A stretch of 64,000 nt of DNA from Albugo candida (Eukaryota > Oomycota > Peronosporomycetes > Albuginales > Albuginaceae): assembly GCA_905220665.1 (NCBI GenBank), contig CAJNAR010000149.1, positions 248,001 to 312,000 on the forward strand. Reading direction: 5' to 3'. The notes under the pieces were generated by a model. That model did no database searches. It was not told where the DNA came from and was given only the letters and a program-made list of their open reading frames with translations. This document shows positions 43,814-54,996 of the stretch, piece after piece. Both the position numbers and the translations under genes were made by a program. Each line of letters opens with the position of its first letter. Within the stretch, counting starts at the first letter, position 1.

Positions 43814-45267
43814 TTATGGCAATGGCTCCGAAGCATCTCCGACACGCTTCAGATGCAAATAAGTGTCTGTCCCGTAGCCTTCCATGGAGATGACCTGCAA
43901 ATCACCGCCAAAATATCGAGCAAATAAACGACTTATCGGCAAACCATATCCTAATCCTGCAAGCGGTGAATCACCGCCAAAGTCATCAGGAGCTTCCATT
44001 CGTTCGAATGCTTTTGCATCGGCAGTTGTGTACAGATACGACCAAATTCGAGGTAGAGATGAACGAGGTATCCCGCCTCCTTCATCAGATATTTTGATCG
44101 ACACGTCCTCGTTATCCTCACCATCCGCAATTATTATTCTGATAGGTGGCATGTCGCTATCCACTCCATGATATTCCACCACAGCGCGCATAGAATTCTA
44201 AATTAAATAAAGCAACAATGATACACGTAATCGTTGGACGTAGCATGTAGTACCTTGATTACTTCGAAGAGCATGTGGTGTAAGTGACTTGGAACATAGG
44301 GCATTGAGAAATCTGTGTGACCATGCACCTCAACATCTGGAGCATCCCCATATTGCCGTATACACATGTTTCTTGCAGTGTCTATTGCTCCCAGTGCAAT
44401 CTCTGCTGGTGATGTGGTCTCACAGATGCATCCAACCCATCCTTCCTCTTCTTCATGAAGCGCGATATGTTGACCCATAAGCATTCGAATTCCAATACGA
44501 GACATATAAAATGCATCTAAAAAAGAGTGTATATCGACCAGGTCTGCAAATTGTACAGTTCGAGCTGGTTCTTGGTTTTGATCCCCAGCATCAGCTTTTT
44601 TATCGAACAGATTCGCGCTTTGGTGTACTTTCAACCATTCCGTTTTCAATTCATAAACGCCTCGTGCCATCGTGAACAGCGTACCATTATGTCTCTTCTT
44701 GATAGATTCTATCAGATCGGTAAATTTTAACTCTTGATCTGGTGTTTCCACACGTGGAAATGTAAGTAGTTCTTCGATCGACTGAAGATACCATTCGCGA
44801 ACCTTTTGTACCGATGGCATGCGATTTAGACCATGAGGTAGATCCTCCAAATTCCGAATTCGATGCGCATAACGCACCGCCAACTCATGATGAAGGAATT
44901 TTGCGGCTAAGATCAATTTGTTTGAGTTTATGTGATGTCCGTAATCGAATAATTCCTGCAACGAGACTCCAGTTTGTGGTACACGAGCGAGTTGACGGAC
45001 TCTTTTCATCATTGAATCAGAAGAGAACGACTGATTCAGTGACGATGATATCATCTTGACATGATTTCGAGATCTTATGCATATTCGATGCAAGTCGGGA
45101 ATCGCATTCGATCTCGACGAGTAAGTATTGGCCCCGAGCAGTTTAGTGAGATGCCGTTGATGCAAACAACATCCTCTTGTTGAGTAATGTGTATATCGAG
45201 GTGAAAGCACAAGTGATGCATTCGCGGAAGGATACGACAGGCGACAGATCGAACGAGCAAGTCGCAT
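43814..45267 (-). CDS. Mitochondrial pyruvate/branched-chain 2-oxoacid dehydrogenase kinase
   Basis: Exons 45267-44254 and 44197-43814 give 465 residues over a 56-nt intron. The ATP-binding boxes of this GHKL kinase family are intact: N-box FEVIKNSMRAVVEY (formed exactly across the splice junction), G1 ISDEGGGI and G2 GLGYGLPISR. The N-terminal four-helix part includes SLQELFDYG, QELPVR-like HHELAVRYAHR and FLDAFYMSRIGIRMLMGQH. The first 60 residues are rich in Arg, Ser and Tyr with few acids, a mitochondrial presequence. The enzyme phosphorylates the E1 alpha subunit and switches the dehydrogenase off. PDK and BCKDK cannot be told apart safely by eye. Confidence 0.93.
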
Positions 45268-45348
45268 CGCAACTGTAATGTTTCGACCACACGGCGAACT
45301 TAATCTGCAAAGCGATCAAGTTCGCATCGTGGCTTAGGCAGTACCATC

Positions 45349-46162
45349 ATGTCGGTTGAGCAAAAAATGGAACAAGAGCGCAAACGTCTAAACACGTCAT
45401 TTGTTCTGAATCTGGTATTGTACAAATGGAGTATATACTACATATCGGTCAGAGTGTGTCAGTGACTTTCAATAATATGCTCAGATTCTGTCAGTCGGTC
45501 TATTCGTCACGACTCTCTTTCTTCTGAAAACGCCTATTGTTGGCTTCAATGCATTTTGCACTGCGGGGATCGAAGTTGTGTACTCACTTCTCTCCATATT
45601 AATACTTAATAGGTCGCCTTCTGCATTTTCGGTCAGTGATACCGCCTTATCTGTTGAAGAGATCTCAACTCAGATTATCGTCAGGTTGGCCTTGTCATGG
45701 GCGCTTCACTTTTTATTATTTTTCAGTCCTTCCAAGGGATGATTTTGTGGGTGAGGTAGTCAATATCTTGTTATGGAAGGAGTCAGTCATAACTAAATTG
45801 TCAGGGGTTTGTGTCCGACATACAACAAAATTTCGCTGGCACCATCGCTTCGTGCATTAATGCAGCTCTTGTCTCATTACAACTCTGGACTTCATTTCAA
45901 CTTTGGAAATCAAAAGAAGATGTCATCGATACGTATGCAGGTATTTGTAACATCACTTTGCCACACAGGAACAAATGATTGATATAGTGCTCACTTTACA
46001 GCGTATGAGTACATTCCAGATAGCAATGGTCCTTCATCAAAGACTTCAGGGTTTGAATTTGCACCAGACTCTCTGTTGTCTTACCAGGCATCAGCCCTTA
46101 CCAGTATGGGGGGTCAAGGCAACATGACACAGTCTAGCTTTCCCCCCACAGCTGATATATAA
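45349..46162 (+). CDS. Four-span membrane protein, unknown family
   Basis: Five exons can be joined in frame from ATG 45349: MSVEQKMEQERKRLNTSFVLN; ILSVGLFVTTLFLL through SILILNRSPSAFS; VGLVMGASLFIIFQSFQGMILW; GFVSDIQQNFAGTIASCINAALVSLQLW; and a polar tail to a TAA at 46160. Total is about 210 residues. Four hydrophobic helices fall near residues 18-37, 48-65, 72-92 and 100-125, with both ends polar, so both termini are probably cytosolic. No family was recognised. The start lies 81 nt from that of the kinase gene, so they share a very short divergent promoter. Confidence 0.68.
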
Positions 46163-46363
46163 TCTAATGTGTGTTTAATGCATCGTACGCCCGCCTTCCA
46201 TCCGAAACTGAGTATACTCGATTCTAAATATTTTGCTATGTGAGTCAGAAGCATCTTTAGCTCAATTTCTTGGAAAAATCGTAGTAAATGATAAAAAGAC
46301 GATTTCATTATAAACTTGTCCTCCCGTTGGCCACACACTATTTATAATCTCCTTGATGGCAAC

Positions 46364-47571
46364 ATGAAGGGAGATGCGGCAGCGCTAGCAGTCCTTCAGC
46401 GTCAAGTGGAGTCTAAACTCGGCTTCACGCGCTCTTCCACATTTTCAACTAAAATATCGGTTCGTTTACGCAGTTGTGCTTCTGTCTTTGCATAAGTTCT
46501 CATCGTTTCGCACAGAATCGTTTTTATGCGGATAATTCCCTAGACAAGCATGAGCGATTGATTGAACGCAGCAAGCGTGAGAAACTTCGAGTCATAGAAA
46601 ACAAACTTAGACAAGTAGGTCGTTATCCTTTCTTATGGAATACCAATGGGTGATTGAAAACATTTGTTTAGTGTCAGCGTTATCGTAAAAAGCAGATCAT
46701 TTATGAAGAACAGCTATTGAGGTTAGCTATTAGAGAGGAACGTGAAGCGCTTCATAGGAAACAAGAACGTGCACGTTTTGCAGCTCAGTCTATCCAGCGT
46801 ATGTGGCGCTTTGTTCGGGTAAAAAGAGAAAAGAAAGATCTACTCGTACGAGCTGGTTGCATTATTGTGGCTGCTCTTTGCGTGCGAATGAAAAGAAAAC
46901 ATCTTTTACGGATGCAGGCGGTATCAAAGATGCAAAAATGGTGGCGTGGTCGAATAAAAGACATCCGTCGAGAACGGTGTCTTCGTAGATTCCAAACAGC
47001 ATACAGAGAACGGCTGATTCGAAGAAAAGAACATGCTTTGCACAATGCGCAACTGATTCAGCGATGGTATCGCCAACTATTACGGAGACGTCGCTTGCGT
47101 GCAGCGTATACAATATATCGAGCTTGGCGTTCGCATTACGTGAAACGAAAAATCAGACACCATTCTAGGGCGTTTCGTCATCTTCAAAAGATGAAGAATA
47201 TGGAGCAGAGCGCTCGGATTTTACAACACGCGATTGCAGGATACTGTATCCGACGTCAAGTAGCTTTGGAACCTGAATTCAAATATTATGCAAAAGTGCA
47301 GAAGGCTTTTGAGAAGATAAGGAAGATGGAGCAGAAGCGCAAATCACCCTCTCAAGAATGGATGATAAAAAACACAAAGAAACGACTACAGGAGCTTAAG
47401 ATCGCTGAGCAGAGTTTGTTAGATCAGGAAATTTTTATTCGGGATCAAATTAAGGCACTGAGGGCTAAATGCTCCGCTCTTCGATCGCAACGGACAGAAG
47501 CCGTCAATCTGCTTTCACGATCACGAAAGCGCACAAGATCAAAGCGATTTTGGATGCTTGAGAGGACATAG
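46364..47571 (+). CDS. IQ-motif-rich protein
   Basis: Three exons from ATG 46364 (MKGDAAALAVLQRQ), with introns near 46457-46514 and 46615-46671, give about 360 residues. It is strongly basic with a run of IQ-type helices: ARFAAQSIQRMWRFVRVKRE, AVSKMQKWWRGRIKDIRRE, NAQLIQRWYRQLLRRRR and SARILQHAIAGYCIRRQ. A C-terminal coiled coil follows (KKRLQELKIAEQSLLDQE). At least four light-chain or calmodulin sites are likely. The length and pattern resemble IQ-containing ciliary or cytoskeletal proteins rather than a myosin, since no motor is present. It is a possible distant relative of the IQ protein at 21.3 kb. Confidence 0.78.
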
Positions 47572-47792
47572 ATCACACAAAATTTACAACACCGTTTGAG
47601 TAGACGAAAGCGTGACCAGTTGTGAGTAGAAGTACTTGACAGGCGAGTCATTATCATCTCACTCGATTCGGAGTACACGATTCGCCTTGGAACGGAAGTC
47701 ATTATCGCAAAAGAGCTCTTGATGCGGTGGCAGCAATTGATCTCGATACATAGTGTGTCTGCGACCGGACAATCACAGTGTTTTAGGATACA

Positions 47793-49716
47793 ATGAGTAG
47801 CAATCGCGAGGCATTGATGCAGCTCTATGAACGGCTGCAAACCGGCCTGTCTAAAGCAGACGCATATGAATGTCTTTTAGAGATAGCTGAAGGTAATTTT
47901 GATAGAGAAATTGTTTCGAGTTGTATTCATGTGAGCAGTGACTTGCTTAATCCAGGCACGTAAACAGTCCTTGTTTTGGGCAGATACTTTTAGCCTTGCA
48001 TGGCGCACCATTCATAAATTCACGTGCGAACAAAATCCACTGGTTGATAATGCATGCAACCTGCAATTTGGAATTTTACGCGCTTGGACACATGCTTTTG
48101 TGAAGCCTTTTGTTTCCAATCTTGAAAAATCGAGACATCATATTGCTCCAGCACAGCGTCAGAATTTCCAACAAAAGGTCAGATTTTCATCACGAGCTTT
48201 TAAGCTTCTCATCCAGTACACATTTTGTAGCAAAAAATAGTAGCGGCGTTTTTGCTCCATTTACTCTCACTGGAGCTGTTCACGATCCAAGCTGTGGGGT
48301 CAAGAGATTTCTGTTTGTCGATTTTGGACATCTTAGTAAAGTGTGGTTTGAACTTTTACACTCTTACCGCAACGATACGATTCCAGAAGCTCATACAGAA
48401 TAAGCTCGCTTTATTGTCACCACAGTCTGACGGCTCAGATCTCTTTTCCTATGCTGAAAAAGACGTTCATAATACCGACGATGGAGAAGAGCCCAAGGCA
48501 ATTCGTCAGATCATCAGAGAGTATAGTGATACGCTACATGTTACTGGTTTCGAAGACTCTATGGTTGATTCGGACGACTTTATTACGTGGTCAGCAGTTG
48601 GCATTCTTCGGTTTACTTACAGCGTATGGGTCGAGTCTGAAGATGCGCATAAGGCGAATAATATTGATCCATTAACATGGTTATATGTGACAAGCGCTGT
48701 TGTCGAGGTGTATTTGAAGCATGGCGATCTGGAGGTCAGCAATACAAACGTGTGGTTATAGCGATATAATTCCCTATGTGGACAGATGCGTAAGCGCGGG
48801 ATCGAGATAGCTCATAAGGTACTGGATGTATGCCCTCTTGATCAGCTAGTAATTCATCAAGAGCCAATAGTAGAAGGTACTTGAGTTTGGATGGTCCTAT
48901 TTCAAAGCCATTACTAACAAATTGTGTGTACGAAGCCAAATTCCATGAGCTGCATCAAGAGATGTGGCTATCAGACCTTATCCAACACATCACCAGTACA
49001 ATGATTCAATTTTATGATGTAAGTGATAGGAGCACTTCACTAAAGGCACTTCAGAAATTACTCGATACAATACAACTGGAGTCACGGTATAATCGTCTTT
49101 TTTCAAAAAAATTGCTGATAAAGATCGCTAGAATGACGCATGTGATCCGTAGCTGCAAATTGCTTATGAAATTGACGTTAGTCTGCCCGTACGCCAATAT
49201 TTCAGCTTATTTTATCGACAAGCTTCGCTCCGATACTGTCACTGCCTGGACCACGCTTTCCTCATTACCTGGTATAGCTCATCCTACATTCTCAGTATTT
49301 CTCCCCGATGATCGCTTTGTTTTACAGATATTTGGGTGCGCGAAATTCCACAATTTTTAAGCGTAGTACTTCATTCCATCAACGAACGTGATCTCAATGA
49401 GTGCACGGAATTGGCTTGTAGCTGCCTTAGTCTCGTTCGATTTTTCAAGCTCCGTGATCAGGTCATTACAAATGAACATTTGATAAAATGCGTTCTCACA
49501 ATACGGACATAGGCCAATAAGACCGGGGTCCAGAATGGAGCACTCTGCACCCGACTGCGCACAGACTTGATTCTCTTCAAAAAAAGGCTGGCAATCTTGA
49601 TAAAGGAGCTACAGTCTAACTCCCCGACCAAACCCTTTCCAGCAAAAGTGATCCATTCGAGACCTTATCTTCTAAATGCAGCTCTGGAGTCGTCTTTAGC
49701 ATTGTTCCAAACATGA
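47793..49716 (+). CDS. Helical-repeat protein, possibly glomulin/ALF4-like
   Basis: Exons begin MSSNREALMQLYERL (ATG 47793). After a 47-nt intron the frame continues AVTCLIQARKQSLFWADTF, and after another intron QKIVAAFLLHLLSLELF. The C-terminal exon ends NAALESSLALFQT at 49716 once an intron near 49462-49511 is removed. The protein is about 560 residues, almost wholly alpha-helical, with no membrane segment. The overall pattern suggests glomulin/ALF4-type cullin-ligase inhibitors, but this is a weak impression. The region 48735-48880 does not splice cleanly: one frame reads through QMRKRGIEIAHKVLDV and is one base out of phase with YLSLDGPISKP that follows, so a sequence error or an unrecognised intron is present. 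Confidence 0.58.
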
Positions 49717-49961
49717 TTGACAGAATAGAGGCGCTTTTGTGGATGAATGCAGTCGAATAATCGTCGAATATAAAGTAAGCATAAGACTTGAGACCGCTGT
49801 TATCAAATTGAAAGCGAAGGTATCCAAAAAAAGGTTTCGGCTCCTCATACTCCTCCAAGAGCGTATAGTCACTACTGAAGGGATACTTAATTCTGCGGGC
49901 TGACTGCTCGCAATTCGCTGATAGCCTTTGACGATATAACTCGATTGAAACTTTCTGTGAA

Positions 49962-51839
49962 ATGACTGATGCTTTCATTCGTCAGACAAATTGTCCTTCC
50001 TCGTCGTCCCCCAATGCTAAAATCACACGCAATTCAGACCGTGATTTGAGCATAAAACTCATGACTTCTATGCCTGCTCCGACGCATTGTATTAGCGACA
50101 TCCGGGCGCGAAATGATGTAGCAGCACGGTTACCGCATACAATTGCAATCTGCACGCCAAAAGAGAACCCTCGAATACGCTACTTATCCTCCTCGGCATG
50201 GAAACATGTGCGAGTGAGAGACGTCCAACCTTGCGACATTGACTTGACTTTATCCTTACAAGACAAAAAAGTAAACTCAGAATTTGTATCCGCACCGCTG
50301 TCGTTTGCAAATATGGCAACATCCTCCGATGCACTACCGACAATTTCATGGCCTGAAAATGTGGAAACAGCCTCGGTCTCATCGACGACCTTGCAGCAGG
50401 ATATAATTTCCCGGATATCAACACTTCGAACACTTGTCGAACAAGGCTTTCTATCAACGGAGGAATACGAACGGTACCGTGTCATTTATATACTTCAATT
50501 CAAGCACAATGTACTGATGCTCTGATTGTGTGCTAGCCGCAAAACCACAATTGTAGATGAGGTCACTTATTCATCCCACTCCATCGTGACAGCAACTCGA
50601 GTTCCTATGGTCACGCATCCAGAGACAACTACACGTCGAATGTTTCAGACGCTGGAAGGTACAGTCTGTCAATTTTGGGAGCGTGGAAATAGATCAAAGT
50701 CAGTATTAATGTAGGAGCACCGGCTGTGAGACCACACGCTCCAGACTTTCGGAATGTCGTGCCAGAAGTAGCAACAAAGCATGTGTTTGATTACGATACA
50801 CGCCAATGGCATAGTCTCGAGGTCAGGTCATAAGCGTCGTGGAGAATAACCAACAAATTGTGTGACGGGTGTACCACTAGGTCTACGTGTGCCTGGATGA
50901 GGTTCCATTTGGCAAAGGAAGTCTACGTGTGGTTCACCATCTGTTGGATTTGAATGATTTGAACGGACAGGGCCGAACATATGTTGCCAAATTAGCGATC
51001 GATCCGAACGAAGACCCGCAAACGTATTTTCGGGACATTGAAACGCAAGCACACTGTGCATACTATGCACGGTTGTATAATTCTTATAACCCACCAAAAC
51101 GTGTCGAATTCATCCAAGCGTGGATTTTAGAGTTGGTTGAGAGGTAGGGGCGACCAAGATTCCATCCGTTTGACAATTGCTTACTCACGTACACATTCAG
51201 AAAAGGAGCCTTGTGCGCTGTTGAGCCTTACATCGAAGGGGAGTATCGCAAACACAACAACAATTTCGGATGCGTCAGCGAAGAGGAGCGGAATACCCCT
51301 CAAGCGTTTTCCCATTTCACATACGAAGCATCGAATCACGAGATCCTTGCTGTGGATATACAAGGAGTGGGCGACTTGTATACTGATCCACAAATACACA
51401 CACTTAACGGGAATGATTTTGGTAAAGGAAATCTGGGCGTATTGGGTTTCCAAAAGTTTTTGTCTTCCCATCGTTGCAACTCCATTTGTCGATATCTAAA
51501 GCTTCCTCCCGTGAATCCAAAGGTTCGCAATATATTGCTCCTCGTTATTTTGTCGTATCTGATGACTTCTGCCTTCCCTCGTAGGATCGACAAGCTGATG
51601 ATGGCACAGTTCCATTGCAGGAATTGATGAACAAAGATTGTGTTCGGACCGCGCGGTTCGAGTCCAGACATTATTATGAGAATGCTCCGATGCTTCAAAA
51701 ATATATATCTCAATGCCGCGAACTCGAAAATCGGAATTCGCAGAATGAAACCATCACTTGGACTTCTCCAATCACCCCTCCTCTCTCTTCTAGATTCGAA
51801 TGTGCTCAAATATCGACTTGGTGTTGCTGTATCCAGTGA
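49962..51839 (+). CDS. eEF2-kinase-like alpha-kinase with SHOCT-like helix
   Basis: Exons run from the ATG at 49962 through VYVCLDEVPFGKGSLRVVHH and GRTYVAKLAIDPNED to GALCAVEPYIEGEYRKHNNN, then NTPQAFSHFTYEASN, VDIQGVGDLYTDPQIHT and DFGKGNLG. These are the ordered motifs of alpha-kinases, with the DxQGVGDLYTDPQIHT block and C-terminal GNLG closest to eukaryotic elongation factor 2 kinase. About 520 residues. The N-terminal 170 residues are Ser/Thr-rich and contain IISRISTLRTLVEQGFLSTEEY, which fits the SHOCT-type helical hairpin. The last exon, after an intron near 51523-51584, ends in CCC.Q. The eEF2K C-terminal Sel1-type repeats are absent, so regulation must differ. Splice sites near 50470-50720 are inferred. 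Confidence 0.83.
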
Positions 51840-51992
51840 GATTTTGAATTATATCTTCTTTATCTTACTATGGAAATGAGCATTCGATACCGCCATCGTC
51901 TTGTTCACTCATTGCATTCTGGCAATTCGGCTAGCATCTCGTAAATGTTTCCAGCGCAAAAAATAATGTAGCAGTATTGCGTCATAATTGTG

Positions 51993-53160
51993 TTATATTG
52001 ATTCAGTCTCGTATATCTGAAGCAACGCATCATCGCCTCCTGAAACCAAGCGGCTTCCAGTGGAATTGTAAGCAACACTCCAAACCTATCAGTAAAGGAA
52101 TTTTCAAGACTGAAAGGCAATCTATTGTGAATCTTACTTGATCCGTATGTGTCTCGAATGTCGTCATACACTGTCTTGAACCAAGATCCCATATTTTGAC
52201 TTTTTTGTCGGCACCGCTGCAAATGAAATGATAGTTAGCACCCGGCTATGTCACCATACGTATGTGAGTGTTACGCTGAAGCAAATTGAGTCCCACTAGG
52301 CGAGTTGGCGACACATGTGACCCAGGATACGTGGCCTGATAGTGACGCCATCATGGTATGATGTGTGACATCATAGACGTTGACTTGCATGTCGTCTGAA
52401 GCTACCATCAGCATTTTTCCATCGGATGTGTATGACAACGAGCGAACGGGTTTTGTACGATCTACATAGGTATGCACAAGTTTGCTTGTTTCGGCGTCGT
52501 AAATTCCAACGATTCCGTCGTATCCTCCATATGCGATATACTTTCCATCCGGTGACTACAAGCAGGTTGTATTCATACAAAGTCCCGATTCGTACTGCTG
52601 AATGTTCACGTACATAGACGACGCTCATGACAAATTTCGATTCGGTCGGAATCTCAGATATGATTTTTTCTGCTTCCAGATCTATAACGTTAATCTTTGC
52701 TTTTTGACTCCCAGAGGCAACTTGGGAAGAATTGGGATGTAATGCAATCTTCCACAATTCTCCTGAACCCACGTCAAACTTTTTTATTGTGGTCCCATTT
52801 TTCAAATCGAGCACACGTATATGGCAATCGAGTGAGCTTGTGATCGCCCTCGAGTTTTGTGCGCCAGTAATTGAAAGAATTCCAAGATTATGGCCTGAAA
52901 TCTCGTGTATTGGTGATATTGCATCCAGGTCCGCTTGCCTATAACATTTCTTCAGGTGAGATATTCACGAGAGATGCTCGTATTACCATGCTTTGGCATT
53001 CTCATCCACGGAGCCGGTCAAAATGACGTTATTGCTGGTCCAAAATGTACTCCATATACCGTCTGTATGGGCATTTGGTACTGATAGTGATGCCCGTAGC
53101 TATAAAAAGACAGAATACATAACTAATACATCCTCAGATGACAACTCGGTGACGTACCAT
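51993..53160 (-). CDS. WD40 protein SKI8/WDR61
   Basis: A chain of WD40 repeats read on the minus strand, with short introns (for example near 52955-53000 and 52215-52295). Repeats include [93 protein letters not shown] and [21 protein letters not shown]. It ends YETESI at 51993 and has about 310 residues, right for a single seven-blade propeller. The order and the HTDGIW/HTDQVWSVAYN start and end are those of SKI8/WDR61, a subunit of the SKI RNA-decay complex and the PAF1 complex. The first exon would encode little more than the start Met at 53160, so an extra 5' exon is possible. Confidence 0.82.
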
Positions 53161-53312
53161 GAATTCCGCAGATAAGTACCAGTACTTATCAGTGGCTATG
53201 ATAAAGAAAGTAAAAATAGATCAAACGCAAAGATGCGGAAAGAATACTTATTTTGGCATTCACATACGCAATAAATTAGTCCTACATCTATATCATTCGG
53301 CAACATTCTATC

Positions 53313-53864
53313 ATGGATATATCACCTTCTCAATTGCTGAATCGAGAGCTTGAAGCACTGTCTGACACAGTCAATCTATGCAATCCAGTTACATTTTATC
53401 ATACTAATGATTGGTAAGTCACTTGGTCTTTTGATACACTTAATCTAATACCGGAAATGTTTAGGAAAAGCTCATCTCAACATGCATTGTCAGTGGCAAA
53501 GAAGGAGGATGGGTACATCGCGCGATTGCCCGATACATTCATACTTACAGAAGAAATGAAACACGTAGCTAGCAAGAATGCAACTTTCTTGAATATCGAA
53601 AAAATGAAACACTCAACTTCAACGCTATTACCAAACAAAGTACCTCCCAGGACCATGCAGCGCAGTCATTTGAATGGTATTCTTGCAGGTCTTCCAGGAA
53701 GCAAGACTGCTCCCACGAGTAGCTACACAAGAGATTTTGTATACTCAGAACAGATGGGAGAAATGAACGAGAACAAAAACATGGAATTCTTTCGAAAGAA
53801 AGATGCTCACTCGGAGTATGTTGAGGCAAGAGCACGTTTCAGCAAGATGCATAGTGTAACTTAA
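53313..53864 (+). CDS. Small conserved-looking hypothetical protein
   Basis: Two exons, from ATG 53313 (MDISPSQLLNRELEALSD) and from about 53463, join over a 51-nt intron to give about 167 residues. It is hydrophilic, rich in Lys, Ser and Met, with no signal peptide or membrane segment. No family was recognised. Good splice sites and a frame continuous across the intron support it as a real gene. Its start lies 152 nt from the start of SKI8 on the other strand. Confidence 0.6.
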
Positions 53865-54107
53865 TGTATTTATATATACTGGAATATATTCAAGACTGTA
53901 TCGCTTTTGTGCGGGAAAAAGAGAGAGCGACATAGTTTACCGGGCAGTGCTCTTCTGAACAACTCTCCCTGCAATTGCAAAATGTTAGCAAGAATGAACT
54001 TGGGCAGCGTCATCGACCTATATTCTTGACTTGAATGTAAGGCACCTCAGTTGATGTGCAATGTGTACCTCAATTTGGGCGACTCATCTCCCCCACTCGC
54101 GACAACA

Positions 54108-54884
54108 ATGACAGAGCGTTTAAGCATTCAGGACGCAAACGATGATAATGATGCAAGTGTGATTCGAATCACTCAGTACGGAAAGTATAGAAAATATGTC
54201 ACATACGCGACTGCCTTATTCAATGTAAGCTTTCGTACTTGCTTAGCTCTTCACTGGTAGCTAAAGATCCTTGTACCGTAGGAGAAAAACGTCAGACATG
54301 TCCAATTAAAAGCCATGGGGTCGGCCATCAGCACGGCAATACAAGTAGCGGAGACTCTAAAGGAATCTGTGATTCATTTACATCAATCGACAAAAATTGG
54401 ATTGGCAGATGTTGCTTCCGATGTTTCTGCAAGAAATGAGTTTGTGAGAAGTGATCGAAAGAGGCAAACGCCATACATGTTCATCCATTTGTCTTTGGAT
54501 GTTATTGATTCTTCAGTAAACAATAGAGACTCACAAAATCGTGAAGGAAACAAACGTTTCGGCGATGCAGGATCGCGAGGCACAAATAAAAGATATGGTA
54601 GAGGTCAAAAAGGCTATGCACCGAATACTGATTCTCCTCGAGAAAATGGAGATTCATCGACTCAAGGAACGAAGTCAAGACGCCCCCGAAACAATTCTGA
54701 CAAAGTAAAACGTGAGAGAAAGCGTGAAGACCCACCTACCTCCGCACCTGAACGAGACCCGAAGGAAAAGGATCAAATCGAAAGTGCCGACGATGGACAA
54801 GATGCTGTAACTTGGAAACGTGGAGAAAAAGCGTCGGGAAGGAATCGTCGACGTGAAATTCGTGCCAAAGTTCCAAGCAACTGA
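54108..54884 (+). CDS. Alba-domain protein with charged C-terminal tail (Rpp25/MDP2-like)
   Basis: Exon 1 (MTERLSIQDAND to ATALFN) and exon 2 (EKNVRHVQLKAMGSAIS onward) join over an intron near 54225-54281, giving about 240 residues. VIRITQYGKYRKYVTYATALF followed by LKAMGSAISTAIQVAETLK is the classical Alba fold signature. LHQSTKIGLADV completes the domain. The remaining 130 residues are Lys/Arg/Asp/Ser-rich and disordered, like the tails of Rpp25/POP6-type Alba proteins. These bind RNA, for example in RNase P/MRP or in stored mRNA particles. An ATG at 54054 is an alternative start. Confidence 0.85.
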
Positions 54885-54996
54885 TCGAAGAAACGAACAT
54901 AAGATCGAGCTTCGGTCAGTAGCGTCAAAACTAGATTTATGTCCCTGCCATTATTTTGACATTTTTGGACAGGAACAGTATAACAACATAAACGTT

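Noticed and set aside
49616..49978. 120-codon minus-strand frame
   Set aside because: Overlaps the last exon of the glomulin-like gene and the start of the alpha-kinase gene; no recognised domain. It has protein-like composition, so it is not fully excluded.
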